Below are positions 32,781 through 43,392 of a DNA stretch of 64,000 bases, piece after piece. This DNA is from Corythucha ciliata. Lineage: Eukaryota > Arthropoda > Insecta > Hemiptera > Tingidae. The notes below the pieces were generated by a model. That model saw only the letters and a list, made by a program, of their open reading frames with translations, was not told the origin of the DNA and did no database searches. The first letter of the stretch is position 1; every line of letters starts with the position of its first letter. The DNA is taken from NCBI GenBank assembly GCA_038030265.1, contig CM075941.1, forward strand, positions 51,003,952-51,067,951, in the 5' to 3' direction. The position numbers were made by a program, and so were the translations under genes.

Positions 32781-34739
32781 AGCAAAGCTCAAAGGGTATG
32801 CAACCCTTGATGGAACGAGGAGTGCACAAGGGCTATAGAGAAGAGGAAAGAAGCCTTGGCTCGCTACTCCTCTGAACTCAATAGTACCAATTTCACTTAT
32901 TTCAAACAGGCCTCGGCTAAAGCAAAGCTGGTAATCAGAAATAGCAAGAATATAGCGTGGCAGCATTTCTGTGAAAACATTAATCACAAAACAGGAGTTG
33001 CAAGCATGTGGAGGACTATTAAGGCAATAAAAAACAGAAAAGTATCAAACAACCCCCCCGTCGCTGTCACAGAGTGGCTTGGCGAGTTTCTAGCCAAACT
33101 AACCCCCGCATATGTTCCTAGAGAGGATCCACCATTGCCAGGTCAATACAGTTCACTACAAATTCACATTCTCCTGAAACCATTCTCACAGAGCGAGTTG
33201 CATAGGGCGATAAAGACAAATAAAAACACTGCTCCAGGAGTGGATAACATCCACTACCCCATGCTGGCTAACATGCCCCATTCGTCCAAACTTTTACTTC
33301 TGGACATTTACAATCATATTTGGTCTCGGGGAACTTTCCCAGAGTTCTCATAATCCCTTGTTTAAAGCCACAGAAACCAAATAATAAAATTGATTCATAT
33401 AGACCCATCTCTCTTAGCTCCTGCATGCTTAAAACCTTGGAGCGTACGGTTAAATTCAGACTAGAATGGTACTTGGAAAATAATAACCTTTTGCCTGCTC
33501 ATCAATTCGGTTTCAGAAAAGGCAACGACTGTCAACGACTGTCGTTGATCAATCAACGACTGTCATTCCCTCTTACTCTCAGAAATAGATATTGCTTTTA
33601 CTACTAATAAAACAGTATTGGGGGCATTCTTGGATTTAACAGGTGCGTATGACAATGTCAGAGCTTGACATTTTATATGAGAACTTGGTAGGTTTGGGAC
33701 CACCTCAGAAATTTGCCCACAACATTCTAGCTGTGATTAATCATCGAAACATCCATGTTAAATTCAACGATATTATTATTGGTCCCAGAGTAGCGAGGAT
33801 AGGGCTTCCTCAAGGTGGTATTCTCAGTGGCATTCTCTTTGCAATTTACGTAGCTGATATACAGCTAGCATGCGTCCGTACTTCTATAATTCAGTACGCC
33901 GACGACATTCCAGTAGTCTTGAGCCGAGGGAGTGCGAAGCAAATTTAGATTCGTCAATATTGAAACTGACAGAGTGGTGCAAAGAACATGGTCTCCATAT
34001 ATCTGGCACAAAATCAACGATCTGCCCATTTAGCCGTAGGAGAACTCTTCCTTGGGCTTCCGAAATAACGCTTGGGGGAATCCTCTTTCCGGTGAATTAT
34101 AACGTTCGCTTCCTGGGTCTCCTGTTGAATAGAAAGCTTAAATGGACTGATCACATCAATCACCTAGAAGGTAAAGCGGAAAAATATTTAAACATCCTCC
34201 GATATATTTCTGGGCACAATTGGGGTACTAAACAGTCCATTTGCCTAATTTTCTATAGAACAACAATTAGAGCAGTTCTGAATTTTGGATCAATCTTTTT
34301 TGGTAACGCCCCAAAATCAACTCTCACCAAACTGGACAAAATTAAGCTTAAAAGCATTCGCACCTGTTTCGGTTACCTTCGCAGCACTCCGACAAATGTT
34401 GTTCTCGCAGAGGTAAACGAACCTCCCTTAGTTCATAGAAGACGGATGTTGGTAGATCGTTTTATTACCCGTGCAGTTGCAATTGCCCCAGAAGTCACGA
34501 CGAAAATTTCCAGACTCACGGAAAAGGTGTTAACGTATGCGTATTGGAAGCGTAGAACAGCACCATTGGTAGTGGACAGTTTCGTTGACTTTTCAAGAAC
34601 ACGTCCTCTCGTGCATCAATCTTGTTCCCCTCCTGTATTTTCAAGCAGCTTTGACCATCTAGTCACTGTTATACCTATATTGCTCATGCCAGATTACTTG
34701 CCCCAAAAACTGTACACCAGCATTTTTTCTAAATTATAG
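32781..34739 (+). pseudogene. second LINE ORF2 (RT), related to the 27-31 kb LINE
   Basis: Begins near the end of the endonuclease-RT linker (WNEECTRAIEKRK, preceded by a TGA where the related LINE has Trp). Successive frames carry NTAPGVDNIHYPML, SYRPISLSSCMLKT, HQFGFRKGND, GLPQGGILSGILFAIY and IIQYADDIPVVL with intact YADD, then the thumb region (FYRTTIRAVLNFGS, RSTPTNVVLAE). At least four frameshifts break it (near 33350, 33550-33640, 33900-33950 and the start). A short expansion of caacgactgtc lies at 33522-33567. ORF1, most of the endonuclease and the 3' end are absent. Confidence 0.82.
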
Positions 34740-36288
34740 CCCTAAAAGAACCTCCATACACCATGAATTTGCGATTTTTTCTCAATATTGGTCCCAATTT
34801 AGCAGTTTTTTTTTTTTTTTTTGTCTTTCAATAGCTTTGTTCAGTGGCTGCTGCCAGTACAGTAACATTTGCAGTTGTCATATGGAAGCGTGATTTTGAC
34901 CAATTACATTTATGTGTTTTATTTATTATGTTTTATTTGCAATACTGAAAGCAGCCAACGAGCAAAGCTAATTTCAGTCACGAACTAGCGCTCAGAGCTT
35001 AGCTGCGAATTAGCTATATTTTTCTTAATTGTAGCCGTGAATTAACACGTTATCTCAATTTTAGCCCGAATTAGGTTTTTTTTCTTAATTTCAGTCGTGA
35101 ATTAATGTCTAACAGCTTTGGCGGTTATAGTGGCTTTCTCACATTTCTAATGAAGATTTAGTGATTTTTTAGCTTTTATAGTCATAAAGAAACCGCAGAA
35201 TATAAGTGTTTTCTCGATTGTGCCGTGAATTAGCGCTTTTCCCCAATTTTAGCAGTGATTTATTGAATTATGGCCATGAAGTCGTGCTTTTTCTCATCTT
35301 TAAGAGCGTTATGTTCGAATTTTGTCTCCAAACCATGGATTGGAGTTTTCTAGGTTTTTTATTTTGTGAATAAGCGTTTTTCTCCATTTTAGCCGCGATG
35401 AATTACCGCTTTCTTTCATTTTAGCTGTGAACTTGGCCCATGAACATGTGAGTCAGTAGTTAGTTACCATCGTACCATTGGACTATCATAAACCGCAAAT
35501 TCACGATGTTTCTCAATTTCAGCAGTGAATTAGGTTTTTGGGCGTTTTGCGCGCATTTGCAACATTTAACCACGAATTAGCACTTTTTCTCAATTTTTGT
35601 AACAGCTCCAATCACAAAAACGCCCAAGACTACTAGACGTTCTAACCTCAAAATGAACTCGCCACAAATGGTTCCAATCTCAAAACACTCAAACCACAGA
35701 ATGCACGAACCGCAGAAGACTCCAGCAACCACGACAGCCAAAAGGACTCTATCACATCCACTGATGTAATATTAGTTTTATCCGTGAATTAGCACATCAA
35801 TTTTAGCAGCGTATGGCACTTTTCCTAAATTTTAGCGGCAAATGAACGTATTACAACATTTTACTCTCGAGTTTGCGTTTTTCTCTATTTTAGCAGCGAA
35901 TTAGTGTTTTTATCAATTTCACCAGTGAATCAGTGTCTTTTTTCAATTTTATACGCAATTTTTTTTAACTAATTTGTTTTTCTATAATTTTACCCACAAA
36001 TTAGCATTTTCCCCAGTGTCAGCCGCGAAGTGTGCCGAAACCACGAATCGGCGTTTTCTCAATTGCAGCTTGTGTGAACTAGCGCTTTTTCTCAAATTTG
36101 TTGCTGTACATTTTAGTGCTACATCTCAATTTTAGCCCCGAAAGACAACTTTATCTTAATTTCAGGCGAGAATTAGCACTGTTTCCCAATTTCAACCGTG
36201 CACCAACGCCTTTTCGAAATGTTAGCCGTGAATGAGGACATTTTCTCCATTTTAGAAGCGAGATAGCGGTTTTTTTGAAATTCTACTA
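34740..36288 (+). repeat. family A repeat field, best-preserved stretch
   Basis: Successive units such as gcgaattagctatatttttc / ttaattgtagcc (32 bases) and gtgaattaacacgttatctc / aattttagcc (30 bases) show the 29-33-bp period clearly. A T-run at 34808-34822 and a low-complexity aaccac-rich insertion at 35600-35770 interrupt it. No gene. Confidence 0.75.
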
Positions 36289-36483
36289 GGCCCCGTCCTA
36301 TACGTGAGCGGGGATCACGCGATTTCAGCGTTTAGCGTTCTGAGCGTTTTTAGCTGACATTGCCTCCCGACATAGCTGATATCCTGTGCGATTTCGATGA
36401 AAATTAGCGAACCCGCTAGAACGCTAAACCCGCTTTAAACGCTAAAATCGAATGGGTCTCGCCTCACATACTACACGGGGAAG
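36289..36483. mobile_element. MITE with imperfect ~48-bp inverted ends
   Basis: Left GGCCCCGTCCTATACGTGAG...CGATTTCAGCGTTTA pairs with the reverse complement of the right end (CTTCCCCGTGTAGTATGTGA...CGATTTTAGCGTTTA). Inner AGCGTTTAGCG words are repeated. No coding and no obvious target duplication. Confidence 0.6.
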
Positions 36484-37390
36484 TACAAACTATGAAATTC
36501 CTCATTTTTTTATTTTTAAGCTTTTCGTGGCCGTCCGAACAGGTCGCCGCGCACCAGTCCACCCCCCCCCCCCCAGTCCCACCAAGGTACATTCGAGTTT
36601 GAAAGGGCAGTACCCTTGGGGCAATGGGCTCTAGGAACAAATTCCTGCAAAGTCAGGTCTATAAGATCCAACTCCACTTTCTTCGGGGATGTCGGGGGGT
36701 GAAGCGACGTTACACCTAATTTGTAAGAGCTTTTTCACACTACGAAAAAAAAAGACGTGGCGGGGGAGAGACGACTCTCGCGTACGCGTCCAATGTGAAA
36801 GGCCTCATAGAGTTCTATGTATTTGAACCATTCTTCAAAATGCTTCTATTTGAACTGTATCCTGGTTTAGAATGCCTCATGCTGAATTGAGAATTGCAGG
36901 CGTTCAATAAGGCCAAATAGCCCCTAATTACGCGTCCGCCCCACTCAAAGTGACCAAAACTGACAGTTTTGCGCGTTGTCCTTGGTTTCGGCATTATTTC
37001 TCCGCTCCACCGTGGGCCAGCGAGGTCCGCCTGCGTCGAGGCTTTTCCTAGGACTTCCGGACTGATGATAACGAACGGCTCGAAACGGGCCGAAGCGGCA
37101 AAAACGCCTGACTCACAGGAAGAACGGATTCCCCGTAATGAGGAACCCTGATATACGAGGTTTCGTCCATTTCTATTTTTTGGCCATTTTCGTCAAAATG
37201 GGGCGAATTTGGGACAAATGCCCCGGTTACAGTGATGACGTACTTAAGACGGCGTGCGAGCCACTCTCGAAGTGGCTAAAAATGAGCGTTTTCGACCCCT
37301 CTTGATCCCCTTCCCCTAGCTTGGGCCCAGGTAGTTTTGCCCATCGCCCCCCCCCCCAACGAAAACCTAAACGCCTCTGGCCGTACGTAG
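36484..37390. other. unassigned, relatively GC-rich
   Basis: No domain or gene model found. Contains C-runs at 36564-36574 and 37349-37358. Confidence 0.35.
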
Positions 37391-38165
37391 TTTATACGAG
37401 TCCCTCGGGCAGTAGCAGCCGATGCGGTGATAAAAAAATAACATTGAAGTCTACATTTTGAGGCTCAATTTCAACTTTTTCACTGAAATAATCAGTTTCC
37501 ATGACATTTTGGAACGAGTAATTTAGGGGAGAATTGATAGTTTGACAGTTTTGAACGTCGAAATCGACAGCTTCAATGGCGAAATCAGGAGTTTCCAAAA
37601 CGAAATTGACACCTTATAGGACAAAATTGACAGTTCCCAGGAGATGAAATTGACAGTTCCTCGAACGAAATGAACTTTTTCCGGGACAATCAATAAGAGT
37701 ATCCGGAACGAAATTGACTGTTCCAAAAACTAAATCGACAGTTTTCACGACAAAATTGAAATTTTCAAGGACGAAATCGAGAGTTTCCAGGACAAAATTG
37801 GCAGGTTCTCGAACGAAATAGACAGTTTCCAAAAAAAAAAAAACTCTACCATTGATAGTTTCCAGGACGAAATTGACAGTTTTGAACGACAACATTTACA
37901 GTTTTGACTGACAAAGTTGACATTTCCCGGACGATATTGACATTTTTAAAGCTGCGTTTACATTTGAGAGTTTTTAGCTCTAGAGAGCTTAACTCGCCAG
38001 TTTAAACGGGCCAGAGAGTTCTCCCTCCCCCCCTATGTCGCTTGGCCCTACCTCTCTGAGACACTCTCAGAGAGTTTCACTCTCACGTGTAGCACCATAA
38101 GGATGAACTTTGACAGTTCAGCTGGGACGAAATTGGCAGTTTTGCACGACGAAATTGACATTCAT
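37391..38165. repeat. degenerate 21-bp tandem repeat (family C)
   Basis: The unit is approximately gaaattgacagtttccagga plus c, best seen at 37600-37900. Because 21 is a multiple of 3, the array is open on the minus strand with a 7-residue period (NFVLETV-like); these frames are not genes. A small TIR element is embedded at 37951-38095. Confidence 0.75.
37951..38095. mobile_element. small TIR element with GAGAG-rich ends
   Basis: Left end GCTGCGTTTACATTTGAGAG and right end (reverse complement) GTGCTACACGTGAGAGTGAA are loosely inverted, with CTCTNAGAG words inside. It interrupts the 21-bp repeat field, which resumes at about 38100. Confidence 0.5.
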
Positions 38166-38250
38166 AGGACGAAATGTACGTTCTCCACGTCTACTACCAC
38201 ACTGGGGGAAAAAAAGAGGCACTTTCTCGGTTAATTTTAACCGAGAAATC

Positions 38251-38450
38251 TCGGTAAAATGTTTGCAACCGTCACGAGTCTGTAATGTCAACCGACAAGC
38301 TTGATACGGTTGAATGCACGTCTTGACTCGGTTATCGCATGTTGTCGGTAAAATGTTTGCAACCGTCATGAGTCGGTAAAGTCTACCGACAAGCTTGATA
38401 CGGTTAAATGCACTCGGCGCATATTGTCGGTAAAATGTTTGCAACCGAGT
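38251..38450 (+). repeat. subterminal ~80-95-bp repeat, three copies
   Basis: Copies start with tcggtaaaatgtttgcaacc at 38251, 38345 and 38427 (spacings 94 and 82). They share accgacaagcttgatacggt. The last copy is incomplete. Confidence 0.8.
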
Positions 38451-38639
38451 CTGACGGTCAAGCCACAAACACGGTTAAACACATGATCCCAGTCAGTTGA
38501 GACATATCTGTTGAATGAACCGTCACTAGACGGTTAACTCTAACCGTTACTTTACGGTAGATTCTTCCGACCCACAACTCTCTTGTCTCAGTCAGGTTTA
38601 TCTACGAAATTGTCTAGCTCACGTTGTTTTTATTCAAAT

Positions 38640-38676
38640 CCAAACCGGTTTTCGGCCTCTTAGGCCATTTTCAAGG
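38640..38676 (-). ncRNA. possible decayed hammerhead-like motif in the Penelope-like element
   Basis: The minus strand reads TTGAAAA, a TGGCC/GGCC hairpin with loop TAAGA, then CGAAAACC. Hammerhead ribozymes are known in the terminal repeats of Penelope-like elements, and the core pattern CTGANGA-stem-GAAA is matched here except at two core positions. If genuine it would be inactive. Resemblance only. Confidence 0.35.
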
Positions 38677-39125
38677 ATACAGTATCTATGACATGACATC
38701 AATATAAATTATAACAATAACAAAAAACAAATTTAATGAATACTGATTAATAAATTATTAAACCACTAATAATTAAAGACGAGAAACATACCGTTGTTCA
38801 TTGTTACACGAACCGTCATAATATAAAGTAGTGGGTACAATTAGTTACACCGCCCCACAGAGAATCGAGCCTCAGGACGCCTCTTTCCTATCTTCCTCCC
38901 TTCTCCTCCTCTAGAAACATAATCTAACACGGAAAGGAGAGGAGTGCGCGCAGCCTCTTGTCTTTCATTTAGAACATTTTCACCCGTGCGAAGTTCTTGA
39001 TGAATTTCCAGTGCTTCTAAGCTGTTCATTATTTTTCCTTTTTTCTCGAAATGGAGAATTTCAACCGAGTGGTCCTCATTGTCTTCTCCCTCACATTCCT
39101 CGAGATGTTGCTTAAACTTAGACTG

Positions 39126-40506
39126 CTACCGCGTCAGATGCTCCTTTATCCGGTGGCGCACAGCTCTTCCAACTTGCCTGATATAGGTAGCCGAATGACA
39201 TTTCCCACATTCCAGCCTATAAATACCGCTCCTATCCTCTAGAGCCACGGGATCTTTTAAGCGCGACAGACATGACCTCAAGGTCCCATTAGATTGGAAC
39301 CCCACACCATATCCATTCCTGTTGAGGAGCCGTCCAACCTTCACCGACAACTGCCCCAGAAAGGGAAGGCGAATCCACTTAGTGTACCGTTGCTTCGAGA
39401 CGCTTAGGCTGGTAATCTCCCGTGTGAGCCTCCTTGATTCCTTTTTCCGCATTATGTTTCCGACAACGGCACTGTCGAAACCATTAACGCATGCCAAGTG
39501 ACGAACATATTCCAGTTCCTCTTCGAACTCACTCTTTTCCAGTGGCAAGTTCATCAGCCGATGTACCGCACACTCCAATCCTGCCAGCTTCTATCGAGGG
39601 TGATGATCGGAATCATTTGGTATTAGAATGTCCGTTGATGTGGGCTTACGAAAGATTTTGAACTTTAGCTGGTTGCCCTCCCGACGCACAGTTAAGTCCA
39701 ATTAGTTGATCTGCTTCTCTTGTCCCTCTTTTTCGATTGTGAATTTCAAGCATGTCAGCAGTAAGGTATGTCATAAACTCGTCGATGTCATCATCCAATC
39801 CGTTAAATATTAAAAAAGCGTCGTCCACGTAGCGGCAATATTTCAAAATACTTCTTTGAAACGGATTCCTCGGGTTCATCACATATTCTTGGTCAAACCA
39901 GTCCATAAAAATCTCGGCTGCCAATGGCGACAGAGGAGATCCCATGGGTAAGGCGTCTGTCGTGTAGAAATGATCATCGAATTGACAGAAATTCTCGTCC
40001 AGACACACCCCGAACAAGCGCATGAGTTCGTCTCCTTGAGTTCCTCCTCTGAGCAGAACAGATTCACTGCGTCCACCGACAATAGCGTAGCCGTTTCAGG
40101 GAAGCGAATCTCACTGAAGTCTCTGGCGAACTCCAGACTATTCTTCACCGCGTAGGCCGCCTTAAATCCAGATTTTAAATTCCTGGTCGACCTTCCTACT
40201 CAACTTCGCGGACGGGGCAGACGCATATGATACAATAGGTCTTATTGGGTATTTCTCCATGAAGTTTGCTTTGTGGATCTTCGGCAGGGCATATAGTCTG
40301 GGAACTTGAGGATTCATCTCCACGTATATCCCGCACTTCTTTTCGAAATCGGAAATTAGGAAATTTGTGCTTTTTATGGCGTTTTTAATCGTTAATTGGC
40401 ATCTTTCCAGTGGGTTCTTCTTGAGCTCCTTGAAGCCATTGGCAGCCATAAATTCCTTCGTTGCAGTGTCATGAACGCGGGAGCTCACTACCTCAAGCTT
40501 CAACAT
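39126..40506 (-). pseudogene. Penelope-like RT and GIY-YIG endonuclease
   Basis: Minus-strand pieces in order: 40506-40162 with VPRLYALPKIHK and PIRPIVSYASAPS; 40148-39879 with LLSVDAVNLF; 40023-39646 with ALPMGSPLSPLAAEIFMDWF and CRYVDDAFLIF (YVDD active site); and 39578-39126 with the connector and GIYRLECGKCHSATYIR, QVGRAVRHRIKEH, the GIY-YIG nuclease (second motif YIR instead of YIG). Telomerase-like RT with GIY-YIG nuclease is diagnostic for Penelope-like elements. Breaks near 40160, 40020 and 39600-39640 inactivate it, and the amino-terminal part is missing. Confidence 0.88.
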
Positions 40507-41239
40507 CCCAACTCCCTTGTCTGTTACAGCAACTGTACAACATCGGAGAAAGCTTACCGTACACTCGGTACACAGCCGTGTCAGACGGTTAGTCCAACAG
40601 TGTGTTTACGGTAGTGGCGAACCGAATTTTGGATATAATGCGGTAAAATCAGCAGAAAAAAAAACGGTAAAATTCTACTGTCATGACGGTTGCATCAACG
40701 GTTACTCAACGGTAAAACAGGTATCTCTACTCGGTTAAGAAATACCGTCTTGAGTCTGGTGTCAACCGTGAAATAACGGTATATACTACCGTCGGCATAC
40801 GGTAGAATATACCGTTTCTACTATGGTACAAACGGTAATTTGTCACCGACTTTCTCGGTACGTGCTTCCACTTTTCACGGTTAGCCTTACTGATTCTTTA
40901 CGGCCAAATTTGCTGCAAAAAATGGTTGAGCCGAGCGTCAGAGGTAAACCGCAGATTAAATTTCCATTTCAAACCCTGATTTCTCTCGACGCTCGGTTCA
41001 GCCTTTCTTGTGGCCCGTTTGGAACCCTAAAAAAAAAAATTTGAGTTACCGTGAAAGTCACTGTTCTGAAACTCTGTTATTGGTCAAAAAATATTAAAAT
41101 TGGAAATGGGATGAACGTAAATTTTAGTTCACATGCGAAGAAGTCGTGAAAGAAGAAACACGAAATATATTCAAACGTAGTACAAAACAATAAGTAGAAA
41201 ATTCACCACGTGCCTTTTAAATGGAAACATTTCTTTTCG

Positions 41240-41362
41240 TCACAAACAATTCATTTCTTCCATAAATAAGTAAAGATGACAAATTGTTGGGAAAAGGATA
41301 TTGTCAATCGTGTAGTCGCTCAGCTTCCACTCTTGCAAAAGAGTTTTAACATCTTCATCCAT
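41240..41362 (-). CDS. small ORF of 40 codons, SAM-like start
   Basis: Minus-strand ATG 41362 opens a 40-residue frame beginning MDEDVKTLLQEWKLSDYTID. The start resembles the first helices of SAM-type domains or a first exon of a larger protein, but no donor site with a following exon was found. It lies inside the accgt-rich element, upstream of the 21-bp array. Weakly supported. Confidence 0.3.
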   Translation of the reverse strand: MDEDVKTLLQEWKLSDYTIDNILFPTICHLYLFMEEMNCL

Positions 41363-42020
41363 TTCGGAGTCACAAGTTCTTGTTTGAACACGACTCAAAT
41401 CAATTCACGAAAAAAAAACTCTTTCACTGACTACAGTGACTGAAACAACTTCAGCAGGCGAGGACTAAATAATGAGAAGTGCGAAGTTACTGGGAGCAGT
41501 GAGGAAGACAGACCTTGCACGTTTTCTGCAGATACCGCTAAAAACAAAGAGAGGGAGTGCTTCAACCGATAGAGCACCCTGAATCAACAGAATTTTGACG
41601 GTTAAGGGTTGCCTTACTGAACCGTCTACTTAGTTGTTGCATCTAGTTACGAGTGCGCGAAGTCGGTTAAAAACTGCTTGTCTAAAACTGCCAGAACAGG
41701 AGAGTTTTATAGGATGATGAAATGGGGGAGGGGACCTCTTGGGTAACGTTATATCTATATGTATCTGAATGTTTCCATTAAATAAAAATAAATACTAGGC
41801 TACCGATGGGAGCGTTGAGTTTGATTCGATTTACATTTTTTTTGTGTGTTCTTCATCGAAACATATCCCGCTTTCTTTGATTGTGACCTGGGACCCAGGG
41901 CAATTTGCGAAAGTTGCAAGATCCGGAAGTTTTAGAAAATGAAAATTTAATTTCATCGGTTTTATCGTCCGCCTACACAGTACAACGTCAGTACATTCGA
42001 TATTAGTGGCCATGGAGCCG

Positions 42021-42485
42021 GGTTTACCGTCATTCAACTCTGCTTTACAGTTACTAAACTCGGTAACGCCGTCATTAAACTCTGTTACATCGCCATATTC
42101 AACTCGATTTCACCATCATTGAATTCTGCTTTACCGTCACTTCGCTCGGTGTCACCGTCATTCATCTCGGTAACACGACCGTTCAACTCGGCTTTACCGT
42201 CATACAACTCGGTAACATGGTCGCTCAACTCGGTTTCACCGTCATTCAACTCGGTTTCTCCATCATTCCAACTTGATTTCACCGTCATTCAACTCGGTTT
42301 TACCGTCGTCCAACTCTGTTTTACCTTCATTCAGGTCGGTAATACGGTCGTTCAACTCGGTTTTACCGTCATTCAGCTCGATTTCACCGTCATTGAATTC
42401 TGTTTTACCGTCATTCAACTCGGTTTTACCGTGATTAAACTCGGTTACACGGTCATTCACCTCGGTTTTACCGTTATTCACACCG
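42021..42485. repeat. 21-bp minisatellite (family D)
   Basis: The unit is approximately tcattcaactcggttttacc plus g, with occasional 18- and 27-base steps. It is open in several frames: the minus strand reads a repeating TELNDGK-like heptad and the plus strand a FTVIQLG-like heptad. Flanked by related accgt words of the host element, from which it probably expanded. Confidence 0.85.
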
Positions 42486-43392
42486 GCTGGGCGACAAGTT
42501 TTCAGCTCAACCGACTTGTTGGTACAGTTAAGAACGTCAAAGTGTAGAAAAGTCTGTTAAATTCACGGTAAAAGAGTGTTTTTGACGGTTGTTTGCACTC
42601 TTAACCGAACAAATAACTGTTGGAGCCGTCTTTAACAGTGTTCAGTCTTAATCGTTAATTTTATGGTAATTTTGTATAGTTCATGTTTATATAGTCAGGT
42701 TTAAATTTGTTTTCTAAATTAGTTACAAAAGTTGTTCGTTTGAATTCCATATCTTTAATTTAAACAATCGATGGCCCTCAAGCTTCCGCCAAAAATCCCT
42801 CTCTTTTTTAACTCTCGATGGGCGAGGTATGACTCCCGCTAAGAAAAAACTGTATTCGATATGGCGACTGCCTTTGTGAGTCCTCCTGAGTTTCGTTCTC
42901 ATTGCCAGTTTTAAGTTTGTGTCTTAAATTTTGTCATTTTTCCTTTTGTTCCAATAATAGTCGTCGACGGATTGATCGTCCTCCCCTTAAAATAGAGTCG
43001 ATAGACCGGGGATTCTGACAAAGGAAGAAAGGAACTGCGCGGCGTTGGCCACCCGAGGCGAAGAGGAAGCATCGTGGACTTTGGGGAGTTAGTAAGTACC
43101 TCGCCCGATTATATCCTCCCTTTTCTGCTTCCGCCAGCCTAATTTTCCTATTATTAATAGCTCGAGGGCTAGTTCCGGCGACGTACAGTTCAAAACCGGA
43201 TTGTAAATAATTCCCTTTTTTATTACATAAATAAACCATATTCTACGTTTTTCCATTCTTTAATTAAAATAAATCTGTAATTAACAAACAGAATGACTTT
43301 TTTTTTCACGGTTAAGTTTAACGGTTGAAACTACTGTTTCAAACGAGAATACTGTTTCAACCGAGTTCCGGAACCGACTCTTTTTCCCAGTG

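Larger units (their letters stand above)
38574..40522 (-). mobile_element. Penelope-like retroelement (5'-truncated)
   Basis: Minus-strand element with RT followed by a GIY-YIG endonuclease. Similar 15-base words at both limits (acaactctcttgtct at 38574-38588, ccaactcccttgtct at 40508-40522) may be remnants of the direct pseudo-LTR repeats of this class. It splits the accgt-rich element, whose sequence resumes on both sides. Confidence 0.75.
38200..43392. mobile_element. 5.2-kb TIR-like element rich in accgt/acggt repeats
   Basis: Left end CACTGGGGGAAAAAAAGAG and right end (reverse complement) CACTGGGAAAAAGAG are inverted, each followed within 40 bases by CTCGGTT. Words such as cggtaa, accgt and actcggtt saturate 38220-38560, 40500-40900, 41570-41680, 42000-42660 and 43300-43380 but are scarce outside, supporting a single element interrupted by the Penelope-like insertion. 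No target duplication or transposase was recognised. Confidence 0.5.

Noticed and set aside
37523..37895. Minus-strand repeat protein
   Set aside because: Translation of the 21-bp family C array, with no start context or conservation evidence.
42119..42547. Protein-coding gene with heptad repeats
   Set aside because: The frame is a by-product of a 21-bp unit; similar frames occur on the opposite strand.
42934..43239. Minus-strand 101-codon gene
   Set aside because: No domain or splice context, and it lies within the accgt-rich element next to AT-rich filler.
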